Assembly: GCF_963169125.1 (NCBI RefSeq)
Contig: NC_084801.1
Span: 75,333,696-75,397,695 of the forward strand
Length of the DNA stretch: 64,000 nt
Direction: 5' to 3'
Origin: Humulus lupulus
Lineage: Eukaryota > Streptophyta > Magnoliopsida > Rosales > Cannabaceae
A program made the translations under genes and the position numbers. The notes beneath the pieces were generated by a model. That model saw nothing but the letters and a program-made list of their open reading frames with translations, searched no databases and was not told the origin of the DNA. Every line of letters starts with the position of its first letter. Within the stretch, counting starts at the first letter, position 1. Positions 34,278 to 46,379 of this stretch are shown here, in pieces.

Positions 34278-37200
34278 ATGGTGACCACTCGATCCAAACA
34301 TGGCAACGAGACAGAACAGCATGATGGGCAGGAGGCCCGCCATGTTGCCCTCCCCGAGGAGCAGGTTCCTGAAGTCCAGCAAAGGCCAGGAAAGCAGCCG
34401 GCCGGCCAAGACGACACTGGTAGTTCGGCGCCCCGGCCGCCTAATCCGAATCCATGTTATTATACTGCGGTGGAGATGGAGAATGCTCAGCTGAGGAGCC
34501 AGCTAGCAGCAGCTGGTCAGCAAATCCAGGATATTCTGAGTCGACTACCCCCTCTCACCACCAACGGTAACGTTGGAGAGAGGCAAGGCGAGGCTCCTAA
34601 GTCTCGCCGGAGTAACCGATCCAGGCATAGCCGTTCGGATAGACACCCTGCAGCCAACTCCACCCCTTCATCACGCCATCAAGAGGCGAACTTCAGGGAA
34701 ATGCCTCAGACCGAACAGCAGCAGTACAGCCGTTCGGTTAGGACATCAACCCCTAGCTCTCAGCCTTCCTCGAGGATGCCCAGAAGAGATAGGGGAAATT
34801 CCCAAAGGAGGGCCGAGGGGATCCGGAGACGTCAGCCCGTCCCCGAAGAACGTCCGGTTCCTCGTCCAGATCGCCCAGCGCGAAACCATCAAGCTGGCAG
34901 GGCCGAGAGGCCCCCACCAAATTTAGTCCGTCCAGACGGTACTAGGATCGCCTCTCCGGTCAGGCATCCTCCTTCTCCCATCAGATATCCGTCTCCTTAG
35001 ACCGTCCGAGACATCCCGACCTACGGAAATAGTAGGAGAGACCCGCCATCGGCCGGGCCTTCCCGGCGCAGCAGGGCGCCGGGGGAAGGAGCAGGTCGGA
35101 GCCGCCAAAGACGCACATCGAGCCTGTCCAGCAGGAGTCACTGGACCGGTAGTGCACGGAGTGATCTTTCGGGAGGAGACCTGCGACAGCGACTAAGTTC
35201 AGCACAAAGTCACCATAATTCCCATGGAGGCGACCTTCGAGATCACCTCAACTCTCACAGAGAGGGTCCAGTTAGGGATGGTAGCCAGGCCCGCTCAGTT
35301 GGGGTCCGATCCGAAGTACGTAATGGCGGGAATGCCCCAAATGACCTATCTGCAGATAGGAGGGGCAATAACCCGCCTAATATGTACAACGGGTCCGGAG
35401 CTATTGAACAGCCCCGGAATAACCCAGGATCTCAGGACAAAACCCTAGAGCGCTTAACTCAAATGGAGGAGCTGATGAAGAAGCTCCTGTCGGAGAAAGA
35501 AAAAGACGAATATGATTTAGGGGATGAGATGGAGCTCTTCACCCCCAACATAGCAGCAACGGCATACCCTTCTGGCTTTCGTATGCCTCACTTGTCAAAG
35601 TTCAACGGGGATGGAGACCCATCTGACCACTTAGGGATGTTCAACACCCTAATGATGGCTCATAACATCGGGCCAGAGCTTCGTTGCTTGATCTTTCCTT
35701 CCACCCTAACTGGACCTGCCAGGCAGTGGTTCAAACAAAGTAAAAGGCAGTCAATCAGCTCCTGGAAGACCTTTTCGGTTGACTTCAAGAGGGCATTCCG
35801 CGCCTCTCAGGCCGCCAGGGTCCAGGCCGACTCCCTAGCTAACGTGAGACAGCAACCTGGAGAAACGCTAAAAGCCTACTTGAGCAGATTTGCAAATGTC
35901 GCTGCTCGAGCCAGAGACGCCGACGACAGCTCCAAACTCATGGCTATGAGGACCGGGATCCTAGTAGGCGGAGATCTGTGGAAGGATATTCAAAGGAGGG
36001 GGGTCAGCTCAGTTAGTGAATTCCTTAACAGAGCCCAAGAATGGATAAACTTGGAGGAAGCTGAAGCTTCAGCCGCGGGGACCAGCCAGGTCCTCGAGAA
36101 GCCCGCTGGGGCGGGAACAGAGAATGTAGTAGCGACTCCCGACGTCACGCAGAGCAACCAGCCCGGTGGCGGCAAAAGAAAAGGGAATGGTGAAAACGTC
36201 CAGCACGGTCAAAAGAAGAATAAGTCCGTGGATAAATTCAAGCCCGTGTTCACAACGTATACCGAGCTCACCCAAACCAGAGAGAATATTTTCCTGGCCA
36301 ACGCTACGCGAGTCCCCTGGAAAAGACCGGAGCCAATAAAGCACCCTAAGGGAAAGAGAGACGCTTCCAAATTCTGCCGTTTTCATAACGACGTCGTGCA
36401 CAATACCGACGACTGCAGGCACCTCAAAGATGAAATCGAGACTCTCATCCGAGCAGGTCCGTTGGCGCAATACTCGCGGAACAGGGTCCCGACAGGTCGA
36501 CCCGCTCCGGAGATCCCAGCCAGTCAACCTGGACCTCGAGTAGATCAGGACGTCCCTCCCCCCGTGGTCGAGGGAGAGATTTCCACCATCTCTGGAGGGC
36601 CACACATGGCTGGCACGAGCAGAGGCGCCCAGAAGAGGTACATAAATGAGTTGAAGGCCCACAATGGAGGGGAGTTCGTCCCGGAACAGCGTCAATCAAA
36701 ACAACAAAGATTAGAGAAACAACCAGTCACTTTCACGGAGGAAGACGCGGGCCATGTCCAATTCCCTCATAACGATCCCTTGGTCGTAGCAGTCCAGCTC
36801 GCCAACCGGAGAGTAAGGAGGGTGTTAGTGGACAATGGGAGCTCGGTGAATCTCCTATTCCGATCCACCTTAGAAAAAATGGGTCTGACCGTCTCCGAGC
36901 TGAAGGCAACCTCGATGATGCTATATGGTTTTTCAGGAGAAGGGTCAGCAGCGATAGGAACGATCGAGCTGGTGATCACCCTAGGCGACGAGTTCCGAAC
37001 AGTGTCCAAACTGCTCGAATTCGTAGTCATTGACTGCTCCGCTGCCTACAATGCAATTTTGGGCCGACCAACGCTCGTTGCTTTCGAAGCTATCACGTCC
37101 GTCCGGCACCTCGCCATGAAGTTCCCTACTTCAACAGGGGTCTGCACTGTCAAGGGCGATCAGCTCGCTGCCAGGGAATGCTACAGCATTTCCATGAAGG

Positions 37201-40200
37201 GAAAATCTAAACCCGGGCAGGTGGCGATGGCCATTCAGGATGAAGAGGAATCGCAGGGACCCAAGGCGGCCCCTGAGATTGAAAAACCTCGGGTTTCCAA
37301 AGATGAAAAGCTCGCCTTAAGCGAGGACATTGACCCCCGAGTAGGCGAGGACAGGTCCGAGCTCCAAGCTATTGAAGATCTCAAGGAGGTAGGCGTCGAT
37401 GAACAAAATCCATCACGGACGGTTAAGCTCGGAAAGAACCTCTGCGATAGAAGAAAGGCGGAACTGACTGCGTTTCTGAAAAAGAACCTGGACGTATTCG
37501 CATGGTCGCACGAGGACATGATAGGGATCAGTCCGAGCGTAATCATGCACACGCTCCACCTAGACAAAAGCGTCCCTGCAAAGTCTCAAAAGCAGAGGCG
37601 TTTAGGGACAACCCGAGCCGAAGCCCTTGAAGAAGAAGTGGCCCGGCTCAAAAAATGTGGCTTTATCCGCGAAGCCAGATTTCCCATTTGGGTTGCCAAC
37701 CCCGTGTTAGTTCTGAAGCCCAATGGGAAGTGGCGGACCTGTATCGACTTTTCCGACCTGAATAAAGCCTGCCCCAAGGATTGCTTTCCATTGCCAAGGA
37801 TCGATCAACTGGTGGATGCCATGGCGGGGCACGAGCTCATGTCCTTCATGGACGCATACTCGGGCTACAATCAGATCGCGATGAATCCAGCAGACCAGGA
37901 TCATACCAGCTTTATGACCCCGACTAATGTCTATTGCTATAAGGTCATGCCGTTCGGTCTTAAGAATGCCGGGGCTACCTACCAAAGGCTGGTAAATAGA
38001 ATGTTCGCGGATCAGATCGGGAAAAACATGGAAGTGTACGTCGATGATATGCTTGTCAAGTCAAAGACTGCCACCGACCACGTTGCCGACCTGGAAGAAT
38101 GTTTTAACATACTGCGAGAATATGGCATGAGGCTCAATCCTCAGAAATGCACTTTCGGTGTTGCATCGGGGAAGTTCTTGGGTTTCATAGTCAATACCCG
38201 AGGAATCGAGGCAAATCCCGACAAGATCAGGTCACTGCTCGAGCTTCCATCCCCCAGGTCGCGGAAAGATGTCCAAGGCCTCACAGGAAGGGTGGCAGCA
38301 CTGAACCGGTTCATTTCCAAATCGACCGACAAGTGCCTGCCTTTCTACAACCTGCTCCGCGGAAACAAGAAGTTCGAATGGACAGTAGAATGCGAGGGCG
38401 CATTCCTCGACCTAAAAACGCACCTAGCTGAACCACCTGTGCTATCAAATCCCAGGGTAGGAGAACCTCTTTTCCTCTACATGGCCGTGACTGAGGACGC
38501 AGCTAGTGCCGTTCTGGTGCGAGAAGAGGACCAGGCTCAGAAACCGGTTTATTACATCAGCAAGAGACTCCTCGGAGCTGAGTCAAGGTACCCGTTGATG
38601 GAAAAACTGGCGTTCTTCCTAATCACGGCCTCGCGAAAACTCAGGCCATACTTCCAATCCCACTCTGTACACGTCATGACCGATCAGCCTCTAAGGCAGG
38701 TTTTGCAAAAGCCTGAAGCCTCGGCACGCTTGCTAAAGTGGGCGGTCGAACTCAGTCAGTTCGAGATTTTCTATACTCCCCGAACTACCATAAAAAGTCA
38801 AGCCTTGGCCGACTTCGTGGCAGAATGCGCGGGATTCCATGAGATCCAATCGGAAGATTCACATCAGCTCACCTCCTCAGGTTCATCGTGGAGGATCTTC
38901 GTTGATGGCTCATCTAACGAGAACGGCTCTGGGGCCGGAATCATTCTGATATCCCCAGAGGGGCATAGATTCCATTCGGCGCTGAGGTTCGGGTTCAAGG
39001 CGTCCAACAACGAGGCAGAGTACGAGGCCTTGTTAGCCGGACTTAGGATAGCTAGCGAGCTAAAGGCAAGCTCTGTCCAATGCTTCAGCGACTCCCAGCT
39101 CGTGGTGAATCAGGTCCTAGGCGAGTATCAGGCGCGGGATCCCAAGATGGCCTCCTATTTGGCTAAGGTAAAATCCGAACTGTCTACGTTTCGGCAAGGG
39201 TCGATCGAGCAGATACCTCAGGAGCAGAACGCCAATGCAGATGCTCTCGCCAAGCTCGCCACCTCGGGGGAGGCAGAAACCCTGGGGTTGGTGCCAATTG
39301 AGTTCTTGGACAAACCAAGCATAGACGGAGATCGAGCAGATATTGAGATGATTGACATCAGGCCGACCTGGATGACTCCCATTGTTGAGTACCTCGTCGA
39401 GGGCAAGTTACCCGAAGGGCGCAACGACGCACGGCGAGTCCTTTATCAAGCTCCGAGATATACGCTAGTCAAGGGGGTGTTGTACCGACGTGGGCATTCA
39501 TTACCTCTCCTCCGGTGCGTTCTTCCAAGTGAAGCGAAGGCCATCCTGCAGGAAGTTCATGACGGATTCTGTGGAGATCACACTGGGGGGCAAAGCCTGG
39601 CCTTGAAGATCCTTCGGCAGGGTTTTTACTGGCCGACTCTGTCCAAAGACTCGATCTCATATGTAAAAAAGTGCGACAAATGTCAGCGGTTCGCCGCGGT
39701 TGCCCGAGCGCCCCCGACCGAGCTAAAAATGATATCGTCTCTCTGGCCCTTCGCCATTTGGGGCATAGATCTAATAGGCGCCCTGCCCACCGGAAAGGGC
39801 GGGGTCCATTACGCCGTGGTAGCCATTGACTACTTCACAAAGTGGGCCGAAGCAGAGCCGTTGGCGACAATAACATCGAAAAAGGTGCTAGACTTCGTGG
39901 TTAAAAGCATCGTTTGTCGATTCGGCCTACCCAAAAAGATCTTCTCCGACAATGGCACTCAATTTGACAGCGACCTATTCACCGAATTTTGCGAAAAGCA
40001 CGGAATTGTGAAAAGCTTCTCATCCGTGGCCTATCCCCAGGCGAACGGCCAGGTCGAAGCTGTCAATAAAACTCTGAAGGCAAGCCTCAAGAAGAGGCTA
40101 GATGAGGCAAAGGGGATCTGGCCAGAACAGCTCCCCCAAGTTCTGTGGGCCTATAGGACCTCACATCGGACTCCCACGGGTCACACTCCTTTCTCCCTAA

Positions 40201-40604
40201 CCTTTGGAAGTGAAGCGGTCCTCCCCGTGGAGGTGAAGGTCCTGTCGCACAGGGTCCGGTCCTACGAACAAGACAAGAACCACGAGCTCCTATGCCACTC
40301 CTTAGACTTGATGGATGAAAGGCGAGAGGATTCACAACTCCAGCTCGCCCATTATCAACAGAAAATCACTCGCTACTTCAACACTAAGGTCAAAAGACGT
40401 GCCTTTAGCGTCGGTGATTTGGTCTTGAGGAGAGTTTTCCTGGCCGGGAAAGATCCCAAAGATGGGGTTTTGGGACCAAGTTGGGAAGGACCATACCAGG
40501 TCATCGAAGTCATCAAAGAAGGAACTTATAAATTAGCTCGACTTGGTGGAGGGGCGGTCCCGCGGACTTGGAATGCAATCCACCTAAAGAAATATTATCA
40601 ATAA
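34278..40604 (+). CDS. gag-pol: Element F Gag-Pol polyprotein, one in-frame TAG
   Basis: A single frame of 2,108 codons is open from the ATG at 34278 to the stop at 40602-40604, except for TAG at 34998-35000 (codon 241). I read every codon from 35001 to 35382 and saw no other stop. Counting residues from the internal Met at 35382, the domains are: Gag core about 63-230; a knuckle-like CRFHNDVVHNTDDCRHLKDE near 330; protease VLVDNGSS (Asp 484); reverse transcriptase from WRTCIDFSDLNKA (784) with YVDD at 886-889; Ty3-type RNase H ending ADFVAE; a second, archaeal-type RNase H from WRIFVDGSS (1170) with SDSQLV and NADALAKLAT; and integrase with its H-H-C-C finger (VHDGFCGDH, CDKC), catalytic Asp in GIDLIG, Asp in SDNGTQF and Glu in GQVEAVN. 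The C-terminus is an LGPSWEGPYQVIEV-type domain without a chromodomain. The DNG protease box also occurs in E's copy, so it is a family variant. Confidence 0.95.
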
Positions 40605-41679
40605 ACATTTGTAAGACCTAGAAGGTCACCTTCCATGTATAAATAAAAATCAAATGTCTCTCGTTATTTGCAAGTGTAATTTTAAAGTAACAACGAAAGG
40701 CCCTTTCCCAGTTACTTGGGGGGCATATGGTACCTGGATATATCCAGGTCTCCTTAACGACTTAGGTGTTAATTTTTATCTATGGATAAGAGTCATCACA
40801 AACTAAGTCCTATCCTGGTCTTAACCGGGTCATAAAACTTAGAAGTTAACAAAAATTTGTTGACCGTGGTTCTTCGTTAAAAGAGCCCGGGATACGGATA
40901 AAAGTTAACGCGATTTAAGATTTTTTCAAAATAAGTTCCTGGTCTTAACCGGGTCATAAAACTTAGAAGTTAACAAAAATTTGTTGACCGTAGTTCTTCT
41001 TTAAAAGAGCCCGGGATACAGATAAAAGTTAACGCGATCTAAGTTTTTTCAAAATAAGTTCCTGGTCTTAACCGGGTCATAAAACTTAGAAGTTAACAAA
41101 AACTTGTTGACCGTGGTTCTTCTTTAAAAGAGCCCGGGATACGGATAAAAGTTAACGCGATCTCAATTTTTTCAAAATAAGTTCCTGGTCTTAACCGGGT
41201 CATAAAACTTAGAAGTTAACAAAAATTTGTTGACCGTGGTTCTTCTTTAAAAGAGCCCGGGATACGGATAAAAGTTAAAGCGATCTCAGTTTTTTCAAAA
41301 TAAGTTCCTGGTCTTAACCAAGTCGGAAAAATTAGAAGTTAACTAAAATTTGTTAACCGTGGTTCTTCTTCAAAGAGCCCGGGATACGGATAAAAGTTGA
41401 CACGATCTGAGTTTTTTCAAAATAAGTTCCTGGTCTTAACCAGGTCATAAAACTTAAAAGTTAACTAAAATTTGTTGAACGCGGATCTTCTTTAGAGAGC
41501 CCGGGACACGAATAATGTTAACTTGAACTAAGTCATAAAAATAAAAAGATAAATTGGGACCAAATGCATGCAAATATGTATATAAAGCTGGCTGAGAAAA
41601 ATGTCTCGAGGCGGAAACGCCCCACACAAAAAGAGAATTACAATAAAAAAGTGTTCAAAGTACGTAAACGAGGAGCATC
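40605..41679. other. Pol-aORF spacer of element F
   Basis: This lies between the convergent 3' ends of gag-pol and aORF. Most of it is the 123-bp tandem repeat (40814-41531). The rest is AT-rich and non-coding. Confidence 0.7.
40814..41531 (+). repeat. Tandem repeat, six units of about 123 bp
   Basis: The word CCTGGTCTTAACC recurs at 40814, 40938, 41061, 41184, 41307 and 41429, giving periods of 124, 123, 123, 123 and 122 bp. Each unit also holds AGTTAACAAAAATTTGTTGAC and AGAGCCCGGGATACGGATAA or close variants. The last two units are the most divergent. Inner units differ by only a few bases, so expansion was recent. Tandem repeats between pol and the 3' LTR are common in Tat elements. Confidence 0.93.
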
Positions 41680-44320
41680 CTAAGCCCCATCAGCTGGCCC
41701 TTTGGAGGTCGCGGTCTCGCCCTGTTTCGCCGCGGCAGAAGCCTCTCCAGTCTCCGAAGGTGGAGCCTCCTTATTCAGGCGGGCTTGAAGCCGCGGCAAC
41801 AGGAATGCCCAGAGGTCCGGCGGCATGAAGGAGAAGTCCGCGTCCGGATTGTGGGACCAGCAGTGATAGAATAGGTCCTGTAAGGACTGCTCCGACACGA
41901 CCCGCTCGTCTTTCAGGGCGGCTTGGGAGGCCTGGACTTCGGCCTTCGCCACCTCAAGGTCTGCCCGCGATGCGGCCAGGGAGTTTTTAAGCTCTAGGTT
42001 GTCGGAGCAAAGCTTCTCTAGCTCGGATGCGGCCATGGAGCGTTTAAGCTCTTGGTTCTCCGAGCGGACCTTCTCTAGCTCGGCTTTAGAGGCCGCCAGA
42101 GCGTCTCTCGCCTCCTGAGACTCCTGGAGGTCGGTCTGGCGATCTGCTTCCAAACCCTCGAGCTGGGCCTTGGTCCTAACGATGCCTCTATAGGTGGCAT
42201 CCATGCCCTGCAAGAAAAGAATGATAAATTAGCAAACTGGAAGGAAAAAGGCGGCGTGTGAGTGTCAAAGCCTTAGAAGAAGGGGGCACTTTACCGTTAA
42301 AGTCATGTCCATAGCAGATTCTATAACTCGGACCGGGCTTGTTGTTTCGATGGCCCGGAGCTCCTTCTCCCTGATATTGTAATAGTGGCTGACGGCACAG
42401 CTGGCCGACTCATACACCATACCCCGGAATGCTTCGGGCATCTTCTCCAGAGCCCGGGGGTCGACCGGGATACGCACGTCCGGGGCTGCCGCGGCCAGAT
42501 TCCCGACCTCTATTACCCCGTCCTGGGCGGCCAGTGGAGATCGCTGGGGTGGCGGGTGCATGAGTCCTGTCCTGGCGACAGGGAGGTTCGCCCCCGCGAC
42601 CTGGGATGGCGGGTCTCTCTCCTTCTCCGTAGCTGGGGATTTGGTGGAGGCCCCGGCCGAGCTCTTGGACTCGCGAAGCCTCTTTAACCTCGGCCCCGCT
42701 GGGGGATTCCCACCGAACACAACGCCCCGCATACTATTCCTGGGCTGAGACATCTCTTCTGCCAAGAGCAAAAACACGGTTATTAGCAATCATACAGAAA
42801 TAAATACAAAAGGTCCAAAGGCAATAAGAAAGCAAATACTAAGGGAGCCCTACCCCCCGAGCTGGAAGAGCCTAGGACGATTATCTCACGAACTGGCGAA
42901 GGTTCTAGGTCCGGTTCTTAATCGGGGCTGGACTCTTCTACGTACTGCCTAATCCCCGAAGCATAGATGCCCCTCTGGAGCGCAGGCCACGTGCGTAAAT
43001 TGGTCCCGTACTCCTCAAAAATGGCCGACCTAAAGGCTAGGGTATTATCTACTACTACGGTACCCTTGGGCCGACTATCTTGGTTGTCCAGCACGAGCTG
43101 GTCAACGCAGTGGAGCAGGAGCGTGTCCAGGTCCAGATTCCTTGGGTGATGATGGACGAGCTGCCTAGGGTTGAACCTAACCAGCCGGGGGTCTGCAGTG
43201 GCCCTATCTACGTTCTTAAATAAGTAAGGGTTACCTTGACCAGAAGGACCCGCGGCTGCTCCAGATTAGGCCCTCTCCTCGCTCATCCCCTGGGCGACCT
43301 CCAAGCTCCTCTTCCTGTTCCTCACCAGAGGAACTTCCTCACCTTCTTCCTCGCCTTCGTCATCTGCGACCTCCTCTGCGACGATCGGCCTGTTGTCGCG
43401 GGCTGGGGGAGGCCCCCGGGGCCTTTTCAAATTCAAAGTCTGATTTGGGAAAATCAGCTTGCAGAAAACCATCGCCTCATCCGTCACGAGCACGCGGTAG
43501 TCTTTCTCACTGGGGGGCAGGTTCGCCAGTGTATCGTATTGACCCCCGAGGGTCACAGACTTTTCGGTCCTCGAGTAGATGGCTGCAAGGTTGGTTGAAA
43601 TCAAGATTGGAATAAGGGACGAGCTAAAATAAGATAACCGTTAAAAGGCGAGCTAAATTGAGGATTACTTACGAGGGCGGTTGAAATAGTGATGATCGCA
43701 GTTTCGGAACCCAGTAGACATAAAAAACTGGTCTTTGAAGTCATTTGGATGGCTCGGCAGCTCGATCACTGCTGCTGTGGTAGGGAAGCGGGTTAAGTAA
43801 TAGAACCCGTCGCCTCGCCCCCGCTGGTCCAGGCTGGCTTTGAGGCAGAAGAAATATAGAATATCAGCAGGAGTGGGGACCTCCCACTCATGCTTTTGGA
43901 ACAAATACCTCAGTCCCGCCAGCAAAATGGGGCCAACCCCACATAGTTCAGAAAGTCAGCAAAATACTGATCCAGGGGGAGGAAGGACCCTGCCTTGAAG
44001 TGTTCCCCGCTCCAGGCCGCGAACGACTCGTCGAGCGGCGTGCAACTCCTCTCCCCATCCGCAGCAGGTTGGGCGATCACGGAGGTCTTCCCCAGAGGAA
44101 TGTTGTGGTTAAGGAAGATTTTGGTGATCTTTGCCTGGCTGGTTATCTTCGAGACGATTCTCTCCGCCTCGAAAAACGCGTCAGGAGCCACCTCGGCCTG
44201 CTTCTCCACCGCCGGCCCAAAGTGAGGAATTGGCGAGCTGGTCACCACCGCCTTTCCTTTATCCTTCTGGGAGGCCGAACTTCCCACATTCTTCTGTGGC
44301 AGATTTCTCTTTGGAGCCAT
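41680..44320 (-). pseudogene. Element F aORF: five-exon antisense gene with two lesions
   Basis: Splice sites on the minus strand give exon 2 44328-43673 (ATG at 44320, MAPKRNLPQKN), exon 3 43582-42854, exon 4 42758-42295 and exon 5 42207-41680, each intron GT...AG and 87-95 bp; exon 1 is the untranslated leader. Phases agree at all three coding junctions. The coding sum is 2,369 nt, and adding back an apparent 25-nt deletion near 43918 gives 2,394 nt, or 798 codons. The encoded protein has a basic leader, a core ending in FLPLDQYFADFLNYVGLAPF and PADILYFFCLKASLDQ, an acidic stretch (DDEGEEEGEE), a proline-rich exon 4 and a coiled-coil exon 5 ending HNPDADFSFMPPDL. Lesions are the 25-nt deletion (frameshift) and TAA at 43266-43268, where E has a Ser codon. 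The core probably matches the plant 'putative gypsy-type transposon' domain. Its function is unknown. Confidence 0.8.
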
Positions 44321-44328
44321 CTGGTCGC

Positions 44329-44826
44329 CTATCGAACAAAAGAAAACACTTTAGAAAAGGCGACCCAAGCAGGAGAGTGAAGCAAGTATTAAGTACACGA
44401 GCTGGGGTAAGCCCAGCCCGTGGAGAGTGGTGCCACGCGTTCCAAGGAACACGCGCCTATGCCCTCAACAGATCCCAGATTACTCGGAATTCGTGTGTCA
44501 GATGGCTCAGAGTAAAAAATTGCCTTGGGGGGAAAGTTTCAACAGGCAAGGTGTGGCAAAACCGCTTTTAAGGCGTATTCCCTAAGCTGCCCGGTTTTTG
44601 CACCCAAAATTCCTAAGGATCCTACCCAGAAATTGTTCCTAAGAGAGAATCATGGAACCCATCTTCTAAGGCGATGTCCCATGGCAAGTGTGCCCTAATC
44701 TAAGAAGGGCCATCACCCTCCATATCCGCGCGACCTAGAAAACCTCTGCATGTGGCTACAGTAAAAAAAAATTTACCTAGGCTACAGTGGCATGCTTTCA
44801 AAAATAAACAGGGAAAAAAGACTTAC
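44329..44826 (-). other. Leader intron of element F aORF
   Basis: The minus-strand donor ATACT|GTAAGT (plus 44821-44826) and acceptor TTCGATAG|GCGACC bound a 498-bp intron. It ends eight bases before the start codon. Its donor is nearly identical to that of E's aORF. Confidence 0.72.
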
Positions 44827-45048
44827 AGTATATGGTTGGATGGTGAGCGAGGTTGCTGCACTGGTAGGAGCTTCGTTGGCACAGTGGTCTCCAAGGCCTT
44901 GAAGGAACTCGCACGCTTAAGCTTCGTGAACGGAGAAGATGAGAGCAATGGAAATGAGGGTTTCGTTCTTCGGAAGGTCAGAGAGAAAAGAAGGAAATTT
45001 GAGAGGTTCTGAATGGTAAGGTGGCCCGTGCGTGGGATGACCACCCCC

Positions 45049-45056
45049 TTTTTATA
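45049..45056 (-). promoter_or_regulatory. TATA box of element F aORF
   Basis: The minus strand reads TATAAAAAGGGG, 223 bp upstream of the leader-intron donor. It lies inside the element, about 250 bp from the 3' LTR, and points against the LTR promoter. Confidence 0.72.
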
Positions 45057-45287
45057 CAAGGGAGGATCACGTGTAAAAGGCTCCTGGGAGACCCTCCACT
45101 CGAAATGTGAAACGACGGCTGGACAGTAGGCTAGGCCATTTAATGCGGTTCTCGTAGAGTGTACCGTCACCACCCACGGCGTTCCACGTATCAGACGCAT
45201 GCGAAAAGCATGGAATGCGAAGGGTTGTGGGAGAAGTCTAAAAGCCCCTACTGTGGTCTCCCATATCTGACGTCATGGACCACGAAC

Positions 45288-45305
45288 AGGAGCTTGGGGG
45301 ACAGA
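45288..45305 (+). other. Polypurine tract of element F
   Basis: AGGAGCTTGGGGGACAGA lies directly before the 3' LTR. Confidence 0.88.
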
Positions 45306-46082
45306 TGTACGCCCTGGTTTTCCCAGGGGCTGTTTAGCAGGACGAGCCTCGGACTAAACATGATTTAGCCCGAGGCTCCCACAGGCCAGAGGCTTTATTT
45401 TCAGGACGGGCCCTTTCTAGCTCGAGGGGGTCCTGTTTCCATCTCCCTCTTGTTGCACCAGGAGCTGGGAACAACTTCCGGCGACCACTGACGGATCAGC
45501 TCGGGTTATGGATTGCTCCGGCAGCGAGCTTCTCAGGAAGCTCTGACCCTATGGGAAGTCAACACGCAAGATAAACGTGCATAATCCTTCCATCACGTGT
45601 CCGATATCCCCCTGACTTCTCGGACACGCAGCAGGAACGTGCGTATTCAGACATCCACGGACGGGTTGGGCCGTGCGGCCCATTGTCTCCTTCCATACTG
45701 ATTAGACCACACTTGTGTGTCAGGTTTAGGAATTAATCATGCATATCACAGACTTGATATGACAAATGGAAAGGTCACGGGATGACCTCCCTACCAATTT
45801 CCAGGTGCCTTCTCCTATAAATATGGAGACCCTGGGAGTTGATAGGGGTTGGAAAAAATAGTCTTGTAAGAACTATATATTTTGTAAGCCAATTACCCAG
45901 AAAAGATCAATAATATTGACTAGTGGAGTAGAAGGATTTTAACCTTCGAACCACTTAAAAACGTGTTTAGGGTCATGTAGTTCTTTTCACAAAGATTTCA
46001 TATCTGTGACGGTTCTACTTTTAAGTACTAATCTCTTTCTCTTCTTCTCTTAATTATCTGTTGCCGAAGAACCGCGTCAACA
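45306..46082 (+). repeat. Element F 3' LTR
   Basis: It is 777 bp and aligns to 33446-34222 without gaps. The 11 substitutions fall across its length. It is followed by the CATAT duplication. Confidence 0.96.
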
Positions 46083-46087
46083 CATAT

Positions 46088-46379
46088 ATCTACCTTTTTA
46101 TCTATTTGTCTTTTCCTTGATTGTCGCTCATGTTTATGCTTTTCTAGACTTGCACACTCAAAATCTTAGGAATCGACTTTTAAATCGGGATAGATATTTT
46201 GAATTTGGTTATATCCAAAATTAATGTGTTGATTTATATCATACCTATTAAGTATCAGGCCTTGGATCCAGTTATATCCGGAATTTTAAATATTTCAAAC
46301 TTAGTCCTTGTTAGGTTTAGTGCTATCTCGAGCTTCTACGGAATCCATCGAATTTTCAATTTTGCTAACTTCTATGTTT
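46088..46379. other. Unassigned AT-rich sequence inside element E
   Basis: I see no recognisable gene or repeat. It lies between F and a T LTR fragment, in the place where E's reverse transcriptase end, RNase H and integrase should be. It may be spacer of E or decayed sequence of the T insertion. Confidence 0.4.

Larger units (their letters stand above)
33446..46082 (+). mobile_element. Element F: young, nearly intact Tat-type retrotransposon
   Basis: F is 12,637 bp with two 777-bp LTRs (33446-34222 and 45306-46082) and perfect target duplications CATAT (33441-33445 and 46083-46087). Its internal order is primer site, gag-pol 34278-40604, a 123-bp tandem repeat block, antisense aORF, polypurine tract and 3' LTR. 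The LTRs differ at 11 of 777 sites (1.4%), about 0.5 million years at 1.3e-8 substitutions per site per year; that rate is assumed from grass studies. F sits inside element E. Having no chromodomain and two RNase H domains places it in the Tat lineage. Confidence 0.96.

Noticed and set aside
36822..36845. Protease of F as inactive because it reads DNG instead of DTG or DSG
   Set aside because: E, a separate and older element, has the same DNGSSVNLLF box, so it is a family variant rather than a private lesion.
40814..41531. Regularly spaced repeats as a CRISPR array
   Set aside because: The units are contiguous 123-bp tandem copies without unique spacers, and the context is a plant retrotransposon.
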